40,173 nt of DNA from Thauera phenolivorans (lineage in GTDB: Bacteria > Pseudomonadota > Gammaproteobacteria > Burkholderiales > Rhodocyclaceae). The DNA lies in contig NZ_MBFM01000004.1 in NCBI RefSeq assembly GCF_001696715.1, positions 385,222 through 425,394 of the forward strand. Direction: 5' to 3'. The notes beneath the pieces are model-generated. The model did no database searches. It was given only the letters and a program-made list of their open reading frames with translations, and had not been told where the DNA came from. The position numbers and the translations under genes are program-made. Shown here piece after piece: positions 19,219 to 29,022 of the stretch. How positions within the stretch are numbered: position 1 is the first letter of the stretch; each line of letters opens with the position of its first letter.

Positions 19219-19319
19219 CGGCAGTCCGGGCACGCCCCCGGTTCCCGCCACGGGAGGCCTGCGATGGCGCGCATGCGCTGCCGGCAATCCCTCCACAGCA
19301 GCCGAAGGAATCCGTCCCC

Positions 19320-20300
19320 ATGCCAGCCTCATCCGACAGCCGCGTCGTCCAGCTCGCCCGCAAGGTCCTGCGCATCGAAGCCGAGGCCGTGGAAGCGCTG
19401 GCCGAACGCCTGGGCGCCGAGTTCGACCGCGCGGTCGCGTTGATCCTCGCCCGCCGCGGCCGGGTCATCGTCACCGGGGTCGGCAAGTCGGGCCACATCG
19501 CGCGCAAGCTCGCGGCGACGCTGGCGAGTACCGGCACCCCCGCCTATTTCGTGCACGCGGCCGAGGCGGCGCATGGCGACCTCGGCATGATCACGCCGGA
19601 AGACGTCGTGATCGCGCTCTCCAATTCCGGCAACAGCGAGGAGGTGCTGACCATCGTGCCGATGGTCAAGCGTCAGGGCGCGCGCCTGATCGCCATGACT
19701 GGCCGCCCCGAATCGCCGCTCGCCACCGAGGCCGACGTCCACCTCGACGCCGCGGTCTCCGAGGAAGCCTGCCCGCTCAACCTTGCGCCCACCGCCAGTA
19801 CCACCGCCGCGCTCGCCCTCGGCGACGCGCTCGCGGTCGCCCTGCTCGACGCGCGCGGCTTCGGCGCCGAGGATTTCGCCCGTTCGCACCCGGGCGGCTC
19901 GCTCGGCCGCCGTCTGCTCACCCGCGTCGCCGACGTCATGCGTCCGGCCGACGCCGTGCCGGCGGTCGCGGAGGACGCCCCGCTCACACGCGCGCTGCTC
20001 GCGATGACTTCGGGCGGCATGGGCATGACCGCGATCACCGACCCCGCCGGCGCGCCGATCGGCATCTTCACCGACGGCGACCTGCGGCGCGCGCTGGAAA
20101 AAGGCTGCGACGTGCGCAGCGTCCGGCTCTCCGAGGTGATGACGCGCAACCCGCGCACGATCGGGCCGGACGCCCTCGCCGCCGAGGCGGCGGAGGCGAT
20201 GGAGCGCCTGCGGGTGTCCCAGCTGATCGTGGTCGACGCCGCCGGCCGACTCGCCGGCGCGCTGACGACCCATGACCTGATGCTCGCCAAAGTCATCTGA
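19320..20300 (+). CDS. kdsD: Arabinose-5-phosphate isomerase (KdsD/KpsF family)
   Basis: A 326-residue sugar-phosphate isomerase converting ribulose 5-phosphate to arabinose 5-phosphate, the entry to Kdo and LPS core. It has an N-terminal SIS domain (about 35-170; GVGKSGHIARKLAATLASTG, SNSGNSEE, then the SHPGG motif) and two C-terminal CBS domains (about 205-326). AAGGAA sits upstream of ATG 19320. It is followed after 42 bases by lptC, without the kdsC phosphatase usually found there. Confidence 0.96.
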   Translation: MPASSDSRVVQLARKVLRIEAEAVEALAERLGAEFDRAVALILARRGRVIVTGVGKSGHIARKLAATLASTGTPAYFVHAAEAAHGDLGMITPEDVVIALSNSGNSEEVLTIVPMVKRQGARLIAMTGRPESPLATEADVHLDAAVSEEACPLNLAPTASTTAALALGDALAVALLDARGFGAEDFARSHPGGSLGRRLLTRVADVMRPADAVPAVAEDAPLTRALLAMTSGGMGMTAITDPAGAPIGIFTDGDLRRALEKGCDVRSVRLSEVMTRNPRTIGPDALAAEAAEAMERLRVSQLIVVDAAGRLAGALTTHDLMLAKVI

Positions 20301-20342
20301 TGCTCGCGCGCCGCCAGCGCCGCGCCTGCCACTGAGCCCCCC

Positions 20343-20921
20343 ATGCAGGCCAGCTACCGCCTCTACCCGGCCATCGCCCTCGCCCTCATCGCGGGCGGAT
20401 CGATCCTGCTCGAGCAGTCGACCCGCGTCGACGATTCCGCCGGAGAGGCGGTGCGCAGCGGCGCACCGGATTTCGTCGCCGAGCGCACTCGCATCGTCGG
20501 CTTCGGCGTGGACGGCGCGGAGCGCTACGAACTGCTCGCCGAAACGATCGTGCACTTTCCCGCCGACGACACCATCCGCCTGCACCAGCCGCGCCTGCTG
20601 CTGCGCGCGATCGGCAGCGAAACCCGGATCGTCGCCCAGGGAGCGGAGGTGTCGCCGGGCGGCGAGCAGGTCGACTTCGCCGGCGGGGTGCGGGTGGATC
20701 GTCGTATCGAGGGCGATCCGCGCCCGACGACGCTACGCTCCGAAACCCTGAGCGTCTGGCCCGAAAGCCACCGCGCGCGCAGCGACACCCCGGTGCAACT
20801 GACCCAGGGCGCCTCCACCGCGACCGCGCTCGGCCTGCGCGCCGACAACCTCTTCGGCACCCTCGAACTCATCGGCAACGTCGAGGTGCATATGCCCAGC
20901 CGCCAGCAGAACCCCTCATGA
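20343..20921 (+). CDS. lptC: LPS export system protein LptC
   Basis: A 192-residue bitopic inner-membrane protein with one N-terminal helix (about 8-24) and a periplasmic beta-jellyroll (about 45-185). It passes LPS from the LptB2FG extractor to LptA. Sequence is divergent, as usual for LptC, but RIVGFGVDGAERYELLAETIVHFP and the position directly before lptA identify it. It overlaps lptA by four bases. Confidence 0.92.
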   Translation: MQASYRLYPAIALALIAGGSILLEQSTRVDDSAGEAVRSGAPDFVAERTRIVGFGVDGAERYELLAETIVHFPADDTIRLHQPRLLLRAIGSETRIVAQGAEVSPGGEQVDFAGGVRVDRRIEGDPRPTTLRSETLSVWPESHRARSDTPVQLTQGASTATALGLRADNLFGTLELIGNVEVHMPSRQQNPS

Positions 20922-21442
20922 AAGCCAATCTCGCCCTAGCCGCCCTCCTCCTCACCCTCGTCGCCGTGCCCGCCGGCGCTCAAAGCGCCGACCGCAACCT
21001 GCCGGTCAATATCGAGGCCGACCGCCTGCAGGTCGACGACCGCACCAAGACCCAGGTGTTCGAGGGCGATGTCATCCTCACCCAGGGCAGCCTCGTGATC
21101 CGCGGCGACAAGCTGGTCGTGAGCCAGGACGCGGCCGGCTTCCAGAAGGGCGTCGCCACCTCTTCCGGCAAGGGCCTCGCCACCTTCCGCCAGAAGCGCG
21201 AAGGCAGCAATGAATACATCGAAGGCGAGGCCGAGCGCATCGAGTACGACAGCCGCACGGAGAAGGCGCGCCTGTTCAACCGCGCGCGCGTCACCAGCGG
21301 CGGCGACCAGGTCAGCGGCCACTTCATCGAATACGACGCGATCACCGAGCAATATCTGGTCACCAACGCACCGGGCAGCGCCCCTGGCAGTGCCGGCGGG
21401 CGGGTGCGCGCGGTGATCCAGCCCAAGAGCGACCAGCCCTGA
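20918..21442 (+). CDS. lptA: LPS transport periplasmic protein LptA
   Basis: A 174-residue exported protein with signal peptide ending near VPAGAQSA. The OstA/LptA jellyroll is clear: [46 protein letters not shown] and AITEQYLVT. It forms the periplasmic bridge for LPS. In related bacteria lptB follows directly, but here the next gene is an enoyl-CoA hydratase. Confidence 0.95.
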   Translation: MKANLALAALLLTLVAVPAGAQSADRNLPVNIEADRLQVDDRTKTQVFEGDVILTQGSLVIRGDKLVVSQDAAGFQKGVATSSGKGLATFRQKREGSNEYIEGEAERIEYDSRTEKARLFNRARVTSGGDQVSGHFIEYDAITEQYLVTNAPGSAPGSAGGRVRAVIQPKSDQP

Positions 21443-21494
21443 ACCCGGCGTGCCACCGGCACGCCGACCTTCGATTCACGACGAGGAGACCCGC

Positions 21495-22271
21495 ATGAGC
21501 CAAGAAATGATCAATGTCGAAACCCACGGCCGCGTCGGCCTGATCACGATCAACCGGCCGAAGGCGATGAACGCGCTGAACGACCAGGTGATGGACGAGA
21601 TCGGCGCCGCGCTCGATGCCTTCGAAGCCGACGAGAACATCGGCGCAATCGTCATCACCGGTTCGGAGAAGGCCTTCGCCGCCGGTGCCGACATCGGCGC
21701 GATGGCCAGCTTCTCGTACATGGACGCCTACAAGGGCGACTACATCAGCCGCAACTGGGAGCGCGTGAAGACCTGCCGCAAGCCGGTCATCGCCGCGGTG
21801 GCGGGCTTCGCGCTCGGCGGCGGCTGCGAGCTGGCGATGATGTGCGACTTCATCCTCGCCGCCGACAGCGCGAAGTTCGGCCAGCCCGAAGTCAAGCTCG
21901 GCATCCTGCCCGGCGCCGGCGGCACCCAGCGCCTGCCGCGCGCGGTGAGCAAGGCGAAGGCGATGGAGTTGTGTCTCACCGGACGCCTGATGGACGCGAC
22001 CGAAGCCGAACGCGCCGGCCTGGTGTCGCGCGTGGTGCCGGCCGACAAGCTGATCGAGGAAGCGATCGCCACCGCCACCGTGATCGCCGGCTACTCGCTG
22101 CCGGTGGTGATGATGATCAAGGAGTCGGTCAATCGCGCCTTCGAGAGCAGCCTCAACGAGGGCCTGCTGTTCGAACGCCGGGTGTTCCACTCCTGCTTCG
22201 CGCTCAACGACCAGAAGGAAGGCATGGCCGCCTTCGTCGAGAAGCGCAAGGCTGCCTTCAAGCACGACTGA
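21495..22271 (+). CDS. Enoyl-CoA hydratase (crotonase family)
   Basis: A 258-residue crotonase-fold enzyme hydrating trans-2-enoyl-CoA in beta-oxidation. Both catalytic glutamates of true hydratases are present: one in [15 protein letters not shown] and one in [20 protein letters not shown]. The oxyanion-hole segment [11 protein letters not shown] is normal. GAGGAGA before ATG 21495 supports the start. It lies 52 bases after lptA and before the phasin gene, which is read from its own promoter. Substrate chain length cannot be read from the sequence. Confidence 0.95.
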   Translation: MSQEMINVETHGRVGLITINRPKAMNALNDQVMDEIGAALDAFEADENIGAIVITGSEKAFAAGADIGAMASFSYMDAYKGDYISRNWERVKTCRKPVIAAVAGFALGGGCELAMMCDFILAADSAKFGQPEVKLGILPGAGGTQRLPRAVSKAKAMELCLTGRLMDATEAERAGLVSRVVPADKLIEEAIATATVIAGYSLPVVMMIKESVNRAFESSLNEGLLFERRVFHSCFALNDQKEGMAAFVEKRKAAFKHD

Positions 22272-22345
22272 AGGCCGCGCTCGCATTCATCTAAGTTACT
22301 GATGGAAAGCAATTTAAACGGTGAACGGCGGGGCCGCCTGCCGCC

Positions 22346-22373
22346 TTGACTTCAGCTGCCTCCCACCTATAAT
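22346..22373 (+). promoter_or_regulatory. Strong sigma-70 promoter of the phasin gene
   Basis: TTGACT (22346-22351) and a perfect TATAAT (22368-22373) with a 16-base spacer. This is the best match to consensus in the window. The predicted transcript start is about 22380, immediately before the palindrome at 22385. Confidence 0.8.
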
Positions 22374-22384
22374 TGCACCGTGCT

Positions 22385-22425
22385 GCAATGCAACACGCGC
22401 CGGCCGCCGGCGCGTGTTGCATTGC
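22385..22425. promoter_or_regulatory. 41-bp perfect palindrome at the phasin transcript start
   Basis: Two 20-base arms are exact reverse complements around a single central C. The left arm begins GCAATGCAACACG and the right ends CGTGTTGCATTGC. TGCAA/TTGCA pentamers occur at 22373, 22384, 22389 and 22417, resembling the TGC-rich sites of PhaR-type PHA repressors. In RNA the same bases make a very stable 5' hairpin. Both an operator and an mRNA-stability role are inferred. Confidence 0.65.
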
Positions 22426-22463
22426 CCGCGAACATCAGCGACACCCCACACCAGGAGATGAGA

Positions 22464-23030
22464 ATGAGCGCTTTCAACACCCCCGAGCAGTTCGCCGCCG
22501 CCAACAAGGCCAACGTCGAAACCATGCTGAACCTCGCCAACGCCGCGTTCGCGAACGTGGAGCGCCTGGCCGCCCTGAACCTGAACACCGCGCGCTCGGT
22601 GCTGGAAGACAGCATCGCCAACGCCAAGGCCCTGCTCGCGGTGAAGGACGTGCAGGGTCTCGTGAGCCTGCAGGCCTCGCTGGCCCAGCCCCTGATCGAA
22701 AAGGCCGCCGCCTACAACCGCAGCATCTACGAGATCGCCTCGCAGGGCCAGGAAGAGGTGTCGAAGCTGTTCGAAGGCCAGATCGCCGAGCTGAACAAGA
22801 ACCTCGCCACTGCGCTCGATCAGGCCGCGAAGTCGGCGCCCGCGGGCTCGGACACCGCGGTTGCCGCGATGAAGTCGGCGATCGCCGCCGCCAACAGCGC
22901 CTATGACAGCGTCAGCAAGGCGGCAAAGCAGGTCGCCGAAATCGCCGAGGCGAACGTTGCCGCCGCCACCAGCGCCACCGCCAAGGCGGTCAGCGCCGGC
23001 ACCAGGACCGGGGCGAAGAAAGGCGCCTGA
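22464..23030 (+). CDS. phaP: Phasin family protein (PHA granule-associated)
   Basis: A 188-residue, all-helical, alanine-rich protein of the betaproteobacterial phasin family. It opens NTPEQFAAANKANVETMLNL and continues in long amphipathic helices with no cysteine or tryptophan, ending in a Lys/Ala-rich tail. Phasins coat polyhydroxyalkanoate granules and control their size. AGGAG at 22453-22457 favours ATG 22464 over the one two codons upstream. It has a near-consensus promoter, a palindromic leader and a strong terminator, consistent with very high, regulated expression. Confidence 0.93.
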   Translation: MSAFNTPEQFAAANKANVETMLNLANAAFANVERLAALNLNTARSVLEDSIANAKALLAVKDVQGLVSLQASLAQPLIEKAAAYNRSIYEIASQGQEEVSKLFEGQIAELNKNLATALDQAAKSAPAGSDTAVAAMKSAIAAANSAYDSVSKAAKQVAEIAEANVAAATSATAKAVSAGTRTGAKKGA

Positions 23031-23067
23031 GCGCTGCCCCAGGGCCGCGTCTGCGGCACGTACCCTG

Positions 23068-23099
23068 AAAAAATGCCCCGCCGTAGCGGGGCATTTTTT
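23068..23099. terminator. Bidirectional intrinsic terminator between phasin and plsC
   Basis: ATGCCCCGC and GCGGGGCAT arms around a CGTA loop, with six As before and six Ts after, so it works on both strands. It ends the phasin transcript; on the other strand the plsC stop codon (23098-23100) lies inside its tract. Confidence 0.9.
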
Positions 23100-23859
23100 A
23101 TCCGCCGTTCGCGTCCTCCGGCATGACCGTCGGCGCCTGGCCCTCATAGTGATGCGGGAACAGACGCCGCATCTCGCCCTCGATCCAGGCCTCGGCGCTG
23201 CTGTTCACGACATCGGCCTTTACGCCCCGGGTCTCGATCAGCGGCCCGATGCTGACCACGATCTCGCCCGGGCGCTTGATGAAGGCATTGCGTCGCCAGA
23301 ACTCGCCGGCATTGTGGGCGACCGGCACCACCGGCACCCCGGCCTTGCGCGCCAGCCAGGCGCCACCCGGCTTGAAGCGGCGGGTCGCGCCGGGAGCGAC
23401 CCGCGTGCCCTCCGGGAACACGACCACCCAGAGCCCTTCCTTCAGCCGCGCACGCCCCTGCTCGATCACCTGTGAGAGCGCATCCTTGCCGGCGTTGCGG
23501 TCGATCGCGATCCCCGGGATCATCCCGAGCGCCCAGCCGAAGAAGGGCACGCGCAGCAGTTCGCGCTTGAGCACGTAGCACAGCGGCGGAAAGATCACCT
23601 GCAGCGCGATCGTCTCCCACGCCGACTGATGCTTGGCCAGCACCACCGCCGGCCCGGGCGGGATGTTCTCCGCGCCGATGACGCGATAGCGGATGCCGAG
23701 CACGTGGCGAATCAGCCACATCGCCAACGGCACCCAACTGGTAATGAGGCGGTGGCGTGTCATCGGCGGCGCCCAGAAGATCAGCAGCGCGAGGACCGCA
23801 TACGGCGGCGTGATGATCGCGAGCGCGATCGCGAACAGCAGGGAACGCAAAAGGATCAC
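23098..23859 (-). CDS. plsC: 1-acyl-sn-glycerol-3-phosphate acyltransferase (PlsC family)
   Basis: A 253-residue membrane acyltransferase making phosphatidic acid. One or two hydrophobic segments lead (about 3-50), then the acyltransferase blocks: AKHQSAWET, GWALGMIPGIAIDR and FPEGTR. Block I reads HX4E instead of the classical HX4D. The start is a GTG at 23859 overlapping the gmhB stop (GTGA). The upstream frame stays open but belongs to antisense of gmhB. It is the last gene of the miaB-to-plsC run. Confidence 0.92.
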   Translation of the reverse strand: MILLRSLLFAIALAIITPPYAVLALLIFWAPPMTRHRLITSWVPLAMWLIRHVLGIRYRVIGAENIPPGPAVVLAKHQSAWETIALQVIFPPLCYVLKRELLRVPFFGWALGMIPGIAIDRNAGKDALSQVIEQGRARLKEGLWVVVFPEGTRVAPGATRRFKPGGAWLARKAGVPVVPVAHNAGEFWRRNAFIKRPGEIVVSIGPLIETRGVKADVVNSSAEAWIEGEMRRLFPHHYEGQAPTVMPEDANGG

Positions 23860-24407
23860 GGCTGGGCTCGGGCGGTGAGTTCGGCGACCACGGCTTCGAG
23901 GTCGGGATAGATCAGGGTGTCGGGCGGCAGTTCGGGATCCTCCCGGGTACGTTCGCCCTTGCCGGTGAGGACGAGGTAGGGTCTGGCACCGACCGCGACC
24001 GCTGCCTGCAGATCGCGCAGGCTGTCGCCCACCACCGGCACACCCGCGAGCTCGACGTTGAAGCGCTCGCTGATCTGGCGCAGCAGCCCGGGCTTGGGCT
24101 TGCGGCAGTCGCAGGTGGAATCGGCAGCGTGCGGACAGAAGAAGATCGCGTCGAGCCGCCCGCCCACCTGCGCGAGGCTCTTCACCATCTTCTCGTGGAT
24201 CGCGTTCAGCGTATCCATGCCGAACAGGCCGCGGCCGACCCCCGACTGGTTGGAGGCGAGCACCACCCGCCAGCCCCACTGGTTGAGGCGGGCGATCGCC
24301 TCGAGCGAACCGGGGATCGGCTTCCACTCCTCCGGCGACTTGATGAACTGCTCGGAGTCCTGGTTGATGACTCCGTCACGGTCGAGGATGATGAACTTCA
24401 TTGGCAT
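23856..24407 (-). CDS. gmhB: D-glycero-beta-D-manno-heptose 1,7-bisphosphate 7-phosphatase GmhB
   Basis: A 183-residue HAD-family phosphatase in ADP-heptose synthesis for LPS core. The nucleophile motif is ILDRDGVIN, motif II ASNQSG, and the zinc-binding loop CPHAADSTCDCRKPKPG distinguishes GmhB from other HAD enzymes. Motif IV is VGDSLRDLQAA. AAGGAG precedes the ATG at 24407. It follows glyS by 58 bases. Confidence 0.96.
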   Translation of the reverse strand: MPMKFIILDRDGVINQDSEQFIKSPEEWKPIPGSLEAIARLNQWGWRVVLASNQSGVGRGLFGMDTLNAIHEKMVKSLAQVGGRLDAIFFCPHAADSTCDCRKPKPGLLRQISERFNVELAGVPVVGDSLRDLQAAVAVGARPYLVLTGKGERTREDPELPPDTLIYPDLEAVVAELTARAQP

Positions 24408-24465
24408 CTTCCGCTCCTTCGCAGGGATGCGCGCGGGGCTGCGGCGTGCGCCGCCCCCCGCAGGC

Positions 24466-26565
24466 TCAGGCCGACAGGCGCGAGATGTCGGCCACCTCGT
24501 TCATCAGCCCGGCGAGCTGGGCGAGCAGCGCGAGCCGGTTCTGCCGCGTCAGCGGCTCCTCGGCCATCACCATGACGTCCTCGAAGAACCGGTCCACCTC
24601 CGCACGCAGGCCGGCCAGCACCCGCAGGGCCTCGGTGTAGTCCTCGTTGGCGACGTGCGAGCGCACCAGCGGCGCGACCTCGACCACCCGGTGGAACAGC
24701 GCCTTCTCGGCCGCTTCCTGCAGCAGGGCGACGTCGGGCTCGCCCGGCGCCGCCCCGGCCTTCTTCAGGATGTTGACGATGCGCTTGTTGGCTGCGGCCA
24801 GGGCCTCCGCCTCGGGCAGGGCGCGGAAGGCCTCGACCGCGGCGAGCTTGGCGGGCACGAGGTCGATGCGGGCGGGTTTCAGCGCCAGCACCGCGTCGAT
24901 CACCGCGCCGTCGCGGCCGGTCCCGGTCTCGTCGCCTCGCAGCAGGTTGCGCAGACGCTCGAACATGAAATCCTGCAGTTGCGCGGCGAAGCCTTCGGCA
25001 GTGAGCAGGCCGGGCTTGAAGCCGGCCGCGGCCGTGTCGATCAGCTTCGGCAGCTCGAGTGGCAGCGGCGCCTCCATCAGGATGCGGAGCACGCCGAGCG
25101 CGGCGCGGCGCAGGGCGAAGGGGTCGCGGTCGCCGGTCGGCACCATGCCGATGCCGAAGAAGCCGACCAGAGCGTCGAGCTTGTCGGCGAGCGCCACCGC
25201 GGCGGCGACGTTGCCCGCGGGCAGCGCATCCCCGGCGAAGCGCGGCTGGTAGTGGGCCTGGATGGCGTCGGCCACCACCTGGCCTTCCCCGTCGGCGAGC
25301 GCGTAGTAGCGCCCCATGATGCCCTGCAGCTCGGGGAACTCGCCCACCATGTCGGTGACGAGGTCGGTCTTCGCCAGTAGCGCAGCGCGCTTGGACGCGG
25401 CGACGTCGGCGCCGAGCTGCGCGGCGATCGCTCCCGCGAGCGCCTCGAGGCGCTCGACGCGCTCGAGCTGGCTGCCGAGCTTGTTGTGATAGACCACCGG
25501 CGCCAGGCGGGCGAGACGGGTCTCGAGCTTGTACTTCTTGTCCTGCTCGAAGAAGAAGCGCGCATCCGACAGGCGCGGGCGCACCACGCGGGCGTTGCCG
25601 GTGATGATGTTCGCGGGATCGGCCACGCGCATGTTGGACACGATCAGGAAGCGGTTCAGCAGCCTGCCCTCGCCGTCGAACAGCGGGAAGTACTTCTGGT
25701 TGGCGCGCATCGTCAGGATCAGGCATTCCTGCGGCACGTCGAGGAATTCGGGCTCGAACTCGCCGACGTAGACCGTCGGGTGCTCGACCAGGGCCGCCAC
25801 TTCGTCGAGCAGATCGGCGTACTCGCCGAGCAGCGCGCCCTGCTTCGCGGCTTCCGCCAGCAGCTGGCGCTCGATATCGTCACGACGGTCGGGAAAGCTG
25901 GGGATCACCTTGCCTTCGGCGAGCAGCGTGGGCTCGTAGGCGTCGGCGGTGGCGATCTCGATCTCGCCGCGGCTCATGAAGCGGTGGCCGCGGGTGACGC
26001 GGTCCGAATCCAGGTCCAGCACGCGCCCCGGCACCACGTCGGCGCCGTGGAGCATCGTGAGCTTATGCACCGGCCTCACGAAAGTCGCCTCGCCATCGCC
26101 CCAGCGCATCACCTTCGGGATCGGCAGCGCCTTCACCGCGTCCTGCACGATGTCGGCGAGCACCTCGGCGAGCTTCGCCCCCGGCACGACCGCGGTGTGG
26201 AAGAGCGCCTCGGCCTTGCCGTCCATGCGGCGCTCGAAGGCGGCTACCGCCTCGGGGGCGATGCCCTTCGCCGTCATCTTCTTCTGCAGCGCGGGCGTCG
26301 GCCTGCCTTCGGCGTCGAGCGCGACCGACACCGGCATCAGCTTTTCGGTGACTTCCTTCGCCGCACCCTCGGCGGCGACCTTCGCCACCGTCACCGCCAG
26401 CCGGCGCGGGCTCGCATAGGTCCGGAAGGCCGCGTCGGCGGGCGCCAGGCCCCTGGCCTTGAGGCCGTCGACGATCTTCGTGGCAAAAGTCTCGCCCAGG
26501 CGCGGCAGCGCCTTCGGCGGCAGTTCTTCGGTAAGCAGCTCGACGAGCAGGGTGCGGGCCGTCAT
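24466..26565 (-). CDS. glyS: Glycine-tRNA ligase beta subunit
   Basis: A 699-residue beta subunit of the tetrameric bacterial glycyl-tRNA synthetase; it carries tRNA recognition and editing-like domains. It opens [20 protein letters not shown] and contains [17 protein letters not shown]-type (here [20 protein letters not shown]) and [18 protein letters not shown] near the end. The ATG overlaps the glyQ stop by one base. Length is normal. Confidence 0.98.
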   Translation of the reverse strand: MTARTLLVELLTEELPPKALPRLGETFATKIVDGLKARGLAPADAAFRTYASPRRLAVTVAKVAAEGAAKEVTEKLMPVSVALDAEGRPTPALQKKMTAKGIAPEAVAAFERRMDGKAEALFHTAVVPGAKLAEVLADIVQDAVKALPIPKVMRWGDGEATFVRPVHKLTMLHGADVVPGRVLDLDSDRVTRGHRFMSRGEIEIATADAYEPTLLAEGKVIPSFPDRRDDIERQLLAEAAKQGALLGEYADLLDEVAALVEHPTVYVGEFEPEFLDVPQECLILTMRANQKYFPLFDGEGRLLNRFLIVSNMRVADPANIITGNARVVRPRLSDARFFFEQDKKYKLETRLARLAPVVYHNKLGSQLERVERLEALAGAIAAQLGADVAASKRAALLAKTDLVTDMVGEFPELQGIMGRYYALADGEGQVVADAIQAHYQPRFAGDALPAGNVAAAVALADKLDALVGFFGIGMVPTGDRDPFALRRAALGVLRILMEAPLPLELPKLIDTAAAGFKPGLLTAEGFAAQLQDFMFERLRNLLRGDETGTGRDGAVIDAVLALKPARIDLVPAKLAAVEAFRALPEAEALAAANKRIVNILKKAGAAPGEPDVALLQEAAEKALFHRVVEVAPLVRSHVANEDYTEALRVLAGLRAEVDRFFEDVMVMAEEPLTRQNRLALLAQLAGLMNEVADISRLSA

Positions 26566-27482
26566 CACGCGGCCTCCTTGTCGGTTTGCGGCAGCATCGG
26601 GAAGCCGAGCGCCTCGCGGGATTCGAAGTACGCCTGGGCGACCGCACGCGACAGGTTGCGGATGCGCCCGATGTAGGCGGCACGCTCGGTCACCGAGATC
26701 GCACCACGCGCATCGAGCATGTTGAAGGTGTGACCGGCCTTGAGCACCATCTCGTAGGCGGGCAGCGCCAGCCCTGCCTCCATCAGGCGCTTCGCCTCGG
26801 CCTCGTAGTTGCCAAACAGCGAGAAGAGGAAGTCGACGTTGGCATGCTCGAAGTTGTACTTCGACTGCTCGACCTCGTTCTGGTGATAGACGTCGCCGTA
26901 GCTCACCGGCGTGCCGTCCGGGCGCAGCGCCCACACCAGGTCGTACACGTTCTCCACGCCCTGCAGGTACATCGCGAGGCGTTCGAGACCGTAGGTGATC
27001 TCGCCCAGCACCGGCTTGCAGTCGAGTCCGCCGACTTGCTGGAAGTAGGTGAACTGGGTCACCTCCATGCCGTCGAGCCAGACCTCCCAGCCCAGGCCCC
27101 AAGCGCCGAGCGTCGGGTTCTCCCAGTCGTCCTCGACGAAGCGGATGTCATGAACCCTGGGGTCGATCCCGAGCGCGCGCAGCGAATCGAGGTAGAGCTC
27201 CTGGATCTCGAGCGGCGAGGGCTTGAGCACCACCTGGAACTGATAGTAGTGCTGCAGCCGGTTCGGGTTCTCGCCGTAGCGGCCGTCCTTCGGACGGCGC
27301 GAGGGCTGCACGTAGGCGGCATTCCACGGCTCCGGGCCGATCGCGCGCAGGAAGGTGGCGGTGTGGCTGGTACCGGCGCCGACCTCGAGGTCGTAGGGCT
27401 GCAGCAGCACGCAGCCGCGGTCGCCCCAGAACTGCTGGAGCGTGAGGATGACTTGCTGGAATGTGGGCTTGTGCAGGGACAT
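26565..27482 (-). CDS. glyQ: Glycine-tRNA ligase alpha subunit
   Basis: A 305-residue class II synthetase subunit that activates glycine. Landmarks are [24 protein letters not shown] (N-terminal), [33 protein letters not shown] (given in part) and [17 protein letters not shown] 27482 starts the conserved [10 protein letters not shown]. It is 47 bases downstream of lnt and couples to glyS. Confidence 0.98.
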   Translation of the reverse strand: MSLHKPTFQQVILTLQQFWGDRGCVLLQPYDLEVGAGTSHTATFLRAIGPEPWNAAYVQPSRRPKDGRYGENPNRLQHYYQFQVVLKPSPLEIQELYLDSLRALGIDPRVHDIRFVEDDWENPTLGAWGLGWEVWLDGMEVTQFTYFQQVGGLDCKPVLGEITYGLERLAMYLQGVENVYDLVWALRPDGTPVSYGDVYHQNEVEQSKYNFEHANVDFLFSLFGNYEAEAKRLMEAGLALPAYEMVLKAGHTFNMLDARGAISVTERAAYIGRIRNLSRAVAQAYFESREALGFPMLPQTDKEAA

Positions 27483-27529
27483 GATCTCGGATGGCCTCCT
27501 GGCCGCGCTGCGAACGCAAAGGAGGGATT

Positions 27530-29020
27530 TTAACGGGCTTCGACGCCGCGCGGGCGGCCGCTGCGGCTGCGCAGCATGACGAAGGCGAGGATCGCACCGG
27601 CCAGCGCGAGCGCCGGACGATCGCCCCAGCGCGCAAACGGCGTCATGCCCTGGTAACCGCGCACCTCGGCATGTAGCACGCCCTGCTCGAACTCGGGCAG
27701 TACGCCGCTCACGCTGCCGTCGGGCTGAACCACCGCGGTCATGCCGGTGTTGGTCGAGCGCAGCATCGGCCGCCCGGTCTCGATCGCGCGCACGCGGGCG
27801 ATCTGCAGATGCTGGGGCTGGGCCAGCGAGTCGCCGTACCAGGCGAGGTTCGAGAGGTTCAGCATCATCGTCGCCTGCGGCAGGCTGCGGATGATCTCGG
27901 CACCGAACAGGTCCTCGTAGCAGATGTTGAGCGCGATGCGCTGGCCGCCGAGTTCCATCGGCGGCTGGTCGGGCGCGCCACGGGTCTGGTCCGCCATCGG
28001 GATGTCGACCAGGCCGTAGAACCAGCCGAACAGCGGCGGCGAGTATTCGCCGAAGGGCACGAGGTGGTGCTTGGCGTAGAACTGGGTCGCGGAGCGGCCG
28101 ACACTGAGCGCCGAGTTGTAGATGCGGTCCTGCTCGTCGCGGTGGAAGATGCCGAACACGAGGTCGCCGCCATTGTCGGCGGCGAGACCGCCGAGCGCAT
28201 CGAGGTAGCCCTCGGGCAGATTGTCGGCGAGGGTCGGCAGGGTCGATTCGGGCAGCACCAGCAGCTCGGCGGCGGCGCCGCGCACCAGCTCGGCATTGGT
28301 GCGCAGCAGCGCGAGGAACTGCTCGGGCTGCCACTTGAGGCCCTGTTCGATGTTGGTCTGGATCAGCGCCACCGACAGCGGGGCGCCCACCGGGCTGGTC
28401 CAGTGCGTGCCCTGGAAGCCGGCGCCGGCCGCGAGCAGCGCAAGGGCGCTGCCGGCCGCGGGGATCGCGGCGCGCGGCCGGCTCCAGGTGGCGAAGGCGA
28501 GCAGCCCGGCGACCATTGCCACGAGCCCGCCGACGCCGTACACCCCGATCAGCGGCAGATAGCCGGCGAGCGGGCTGGGCGGCGTCTGCGAATAACCGAT
28601 CGCGAGCCAGGGGAAGCCGGTGAACACCACGCCGCGCAGCCACTCGGCGAGCACCCACAGGCCGGCGAAGAGGGCCGCCCGCGCGACCGCGCCCTGCGGC
28701 CGCAAGCGCACGAAGACAGCGCCCGCGAGTGCCGGATAGAGCGCGAGGTAGGCGCAGAACAGCCCGATCGCCAGCGCCGCGAGCGGCGCCGCCATGCCGC
28801 CATAGTGGTTGAGGGCGACGTAGAGCCAGGACACGCCGCCGACGAAGCTGCCGAAGCCCCAGCCGAAGCCGAGCGCCAGACCCTCGCGCGTGCGGCGGGC
28901 GCGGCCGAGCAGCCAGGCGAGCAGCGCCAGGCTGAGGAAGGCGAGCGGGAACAACCCGAAGGGGGCGAAGGACAGGACGCTTGCCCCGCCCGCGAGGAGC
29001 GCGATCACCCAGGCCGCCAT
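27530..29020 (-). CDS. lnt: Apolipoprotein N-acyltransferase Lnt
   Basis: A 496-residue inner-membrane enzyme adding the third acyl chain to lipoproteins. Several N-terminal membrane spans (about 1-190) precede the nitrilase-like domain with the catalytic glutamate in [10 protein letters not shown], the lysine region in [13 protein letters not shown], and the cysteine in [10 protein letters not shown] last membrane helix is near 470-488. It follows corC by two bases, the usual pairing. Confidence 0.97.
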   Translation of the reverse strand: MAAWVIALLAGGASVLSFAPFGLFPLAFLSLALLAWLLGRARRTREGLALGFGWGFGSFVGGVSWLYVALNHYGGMAAPLAALAIGLFCAYLALYPALAGAVFVRLRPQGAVARAALFAGLWVLAEWLRGVVFTGFPWLAIGYSQTPPSPLAGYLPLIGVYGVGGLVAMVAGLLAFATWSRPRAAIPAAGSALALLAAGAGFQGTHWTSPVGAPLSVALIQTNIEQGLKWQPEQFLALLRTNAELVRGAAAELLVLPESTLPTLADNLPEGYLDALGGLAADNGGDLVFGIFHRDEQDRIYNSALSVGRSATQFYAKHHLVPFGEYSPPLFGWFYGLVDIPMADQTRGAPDQPPMELGGQRIALNICYEDLFGAEIIRSLPQATMMLNLSNLAWYGDSLAQPQHLQIARVRAIETGRPMLRSTNTGMTAVVQPDGSVSGVLPEFEQGVLHAEVRGYQGMTPFARWGDRPALALAGAILAFVMLRSRSGRPRGVEAR

Positions 29021-29022
29021 GC

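Noticed and set aside
17467-19332. A 621-codon frame suggesting an MlaF-MlaE fusion
   Set aside because: The upstream part is a shadow of mlaF, which has a different frame with all ABC motifs; mlaE starts at 18258 with an ATGA overlap.
22385-22425. The phasin palindrome as an intrinsic terminator
   Set aside because: It lies between a consensus promoter and the phasin start, and no T-run follows on either strand.
22385-22425. The phasin palindrome as a CRISPR repeat or transposon end
   Set aside because: It is a single copy, with no spacers, no target-site duplication and no transposase nearby.
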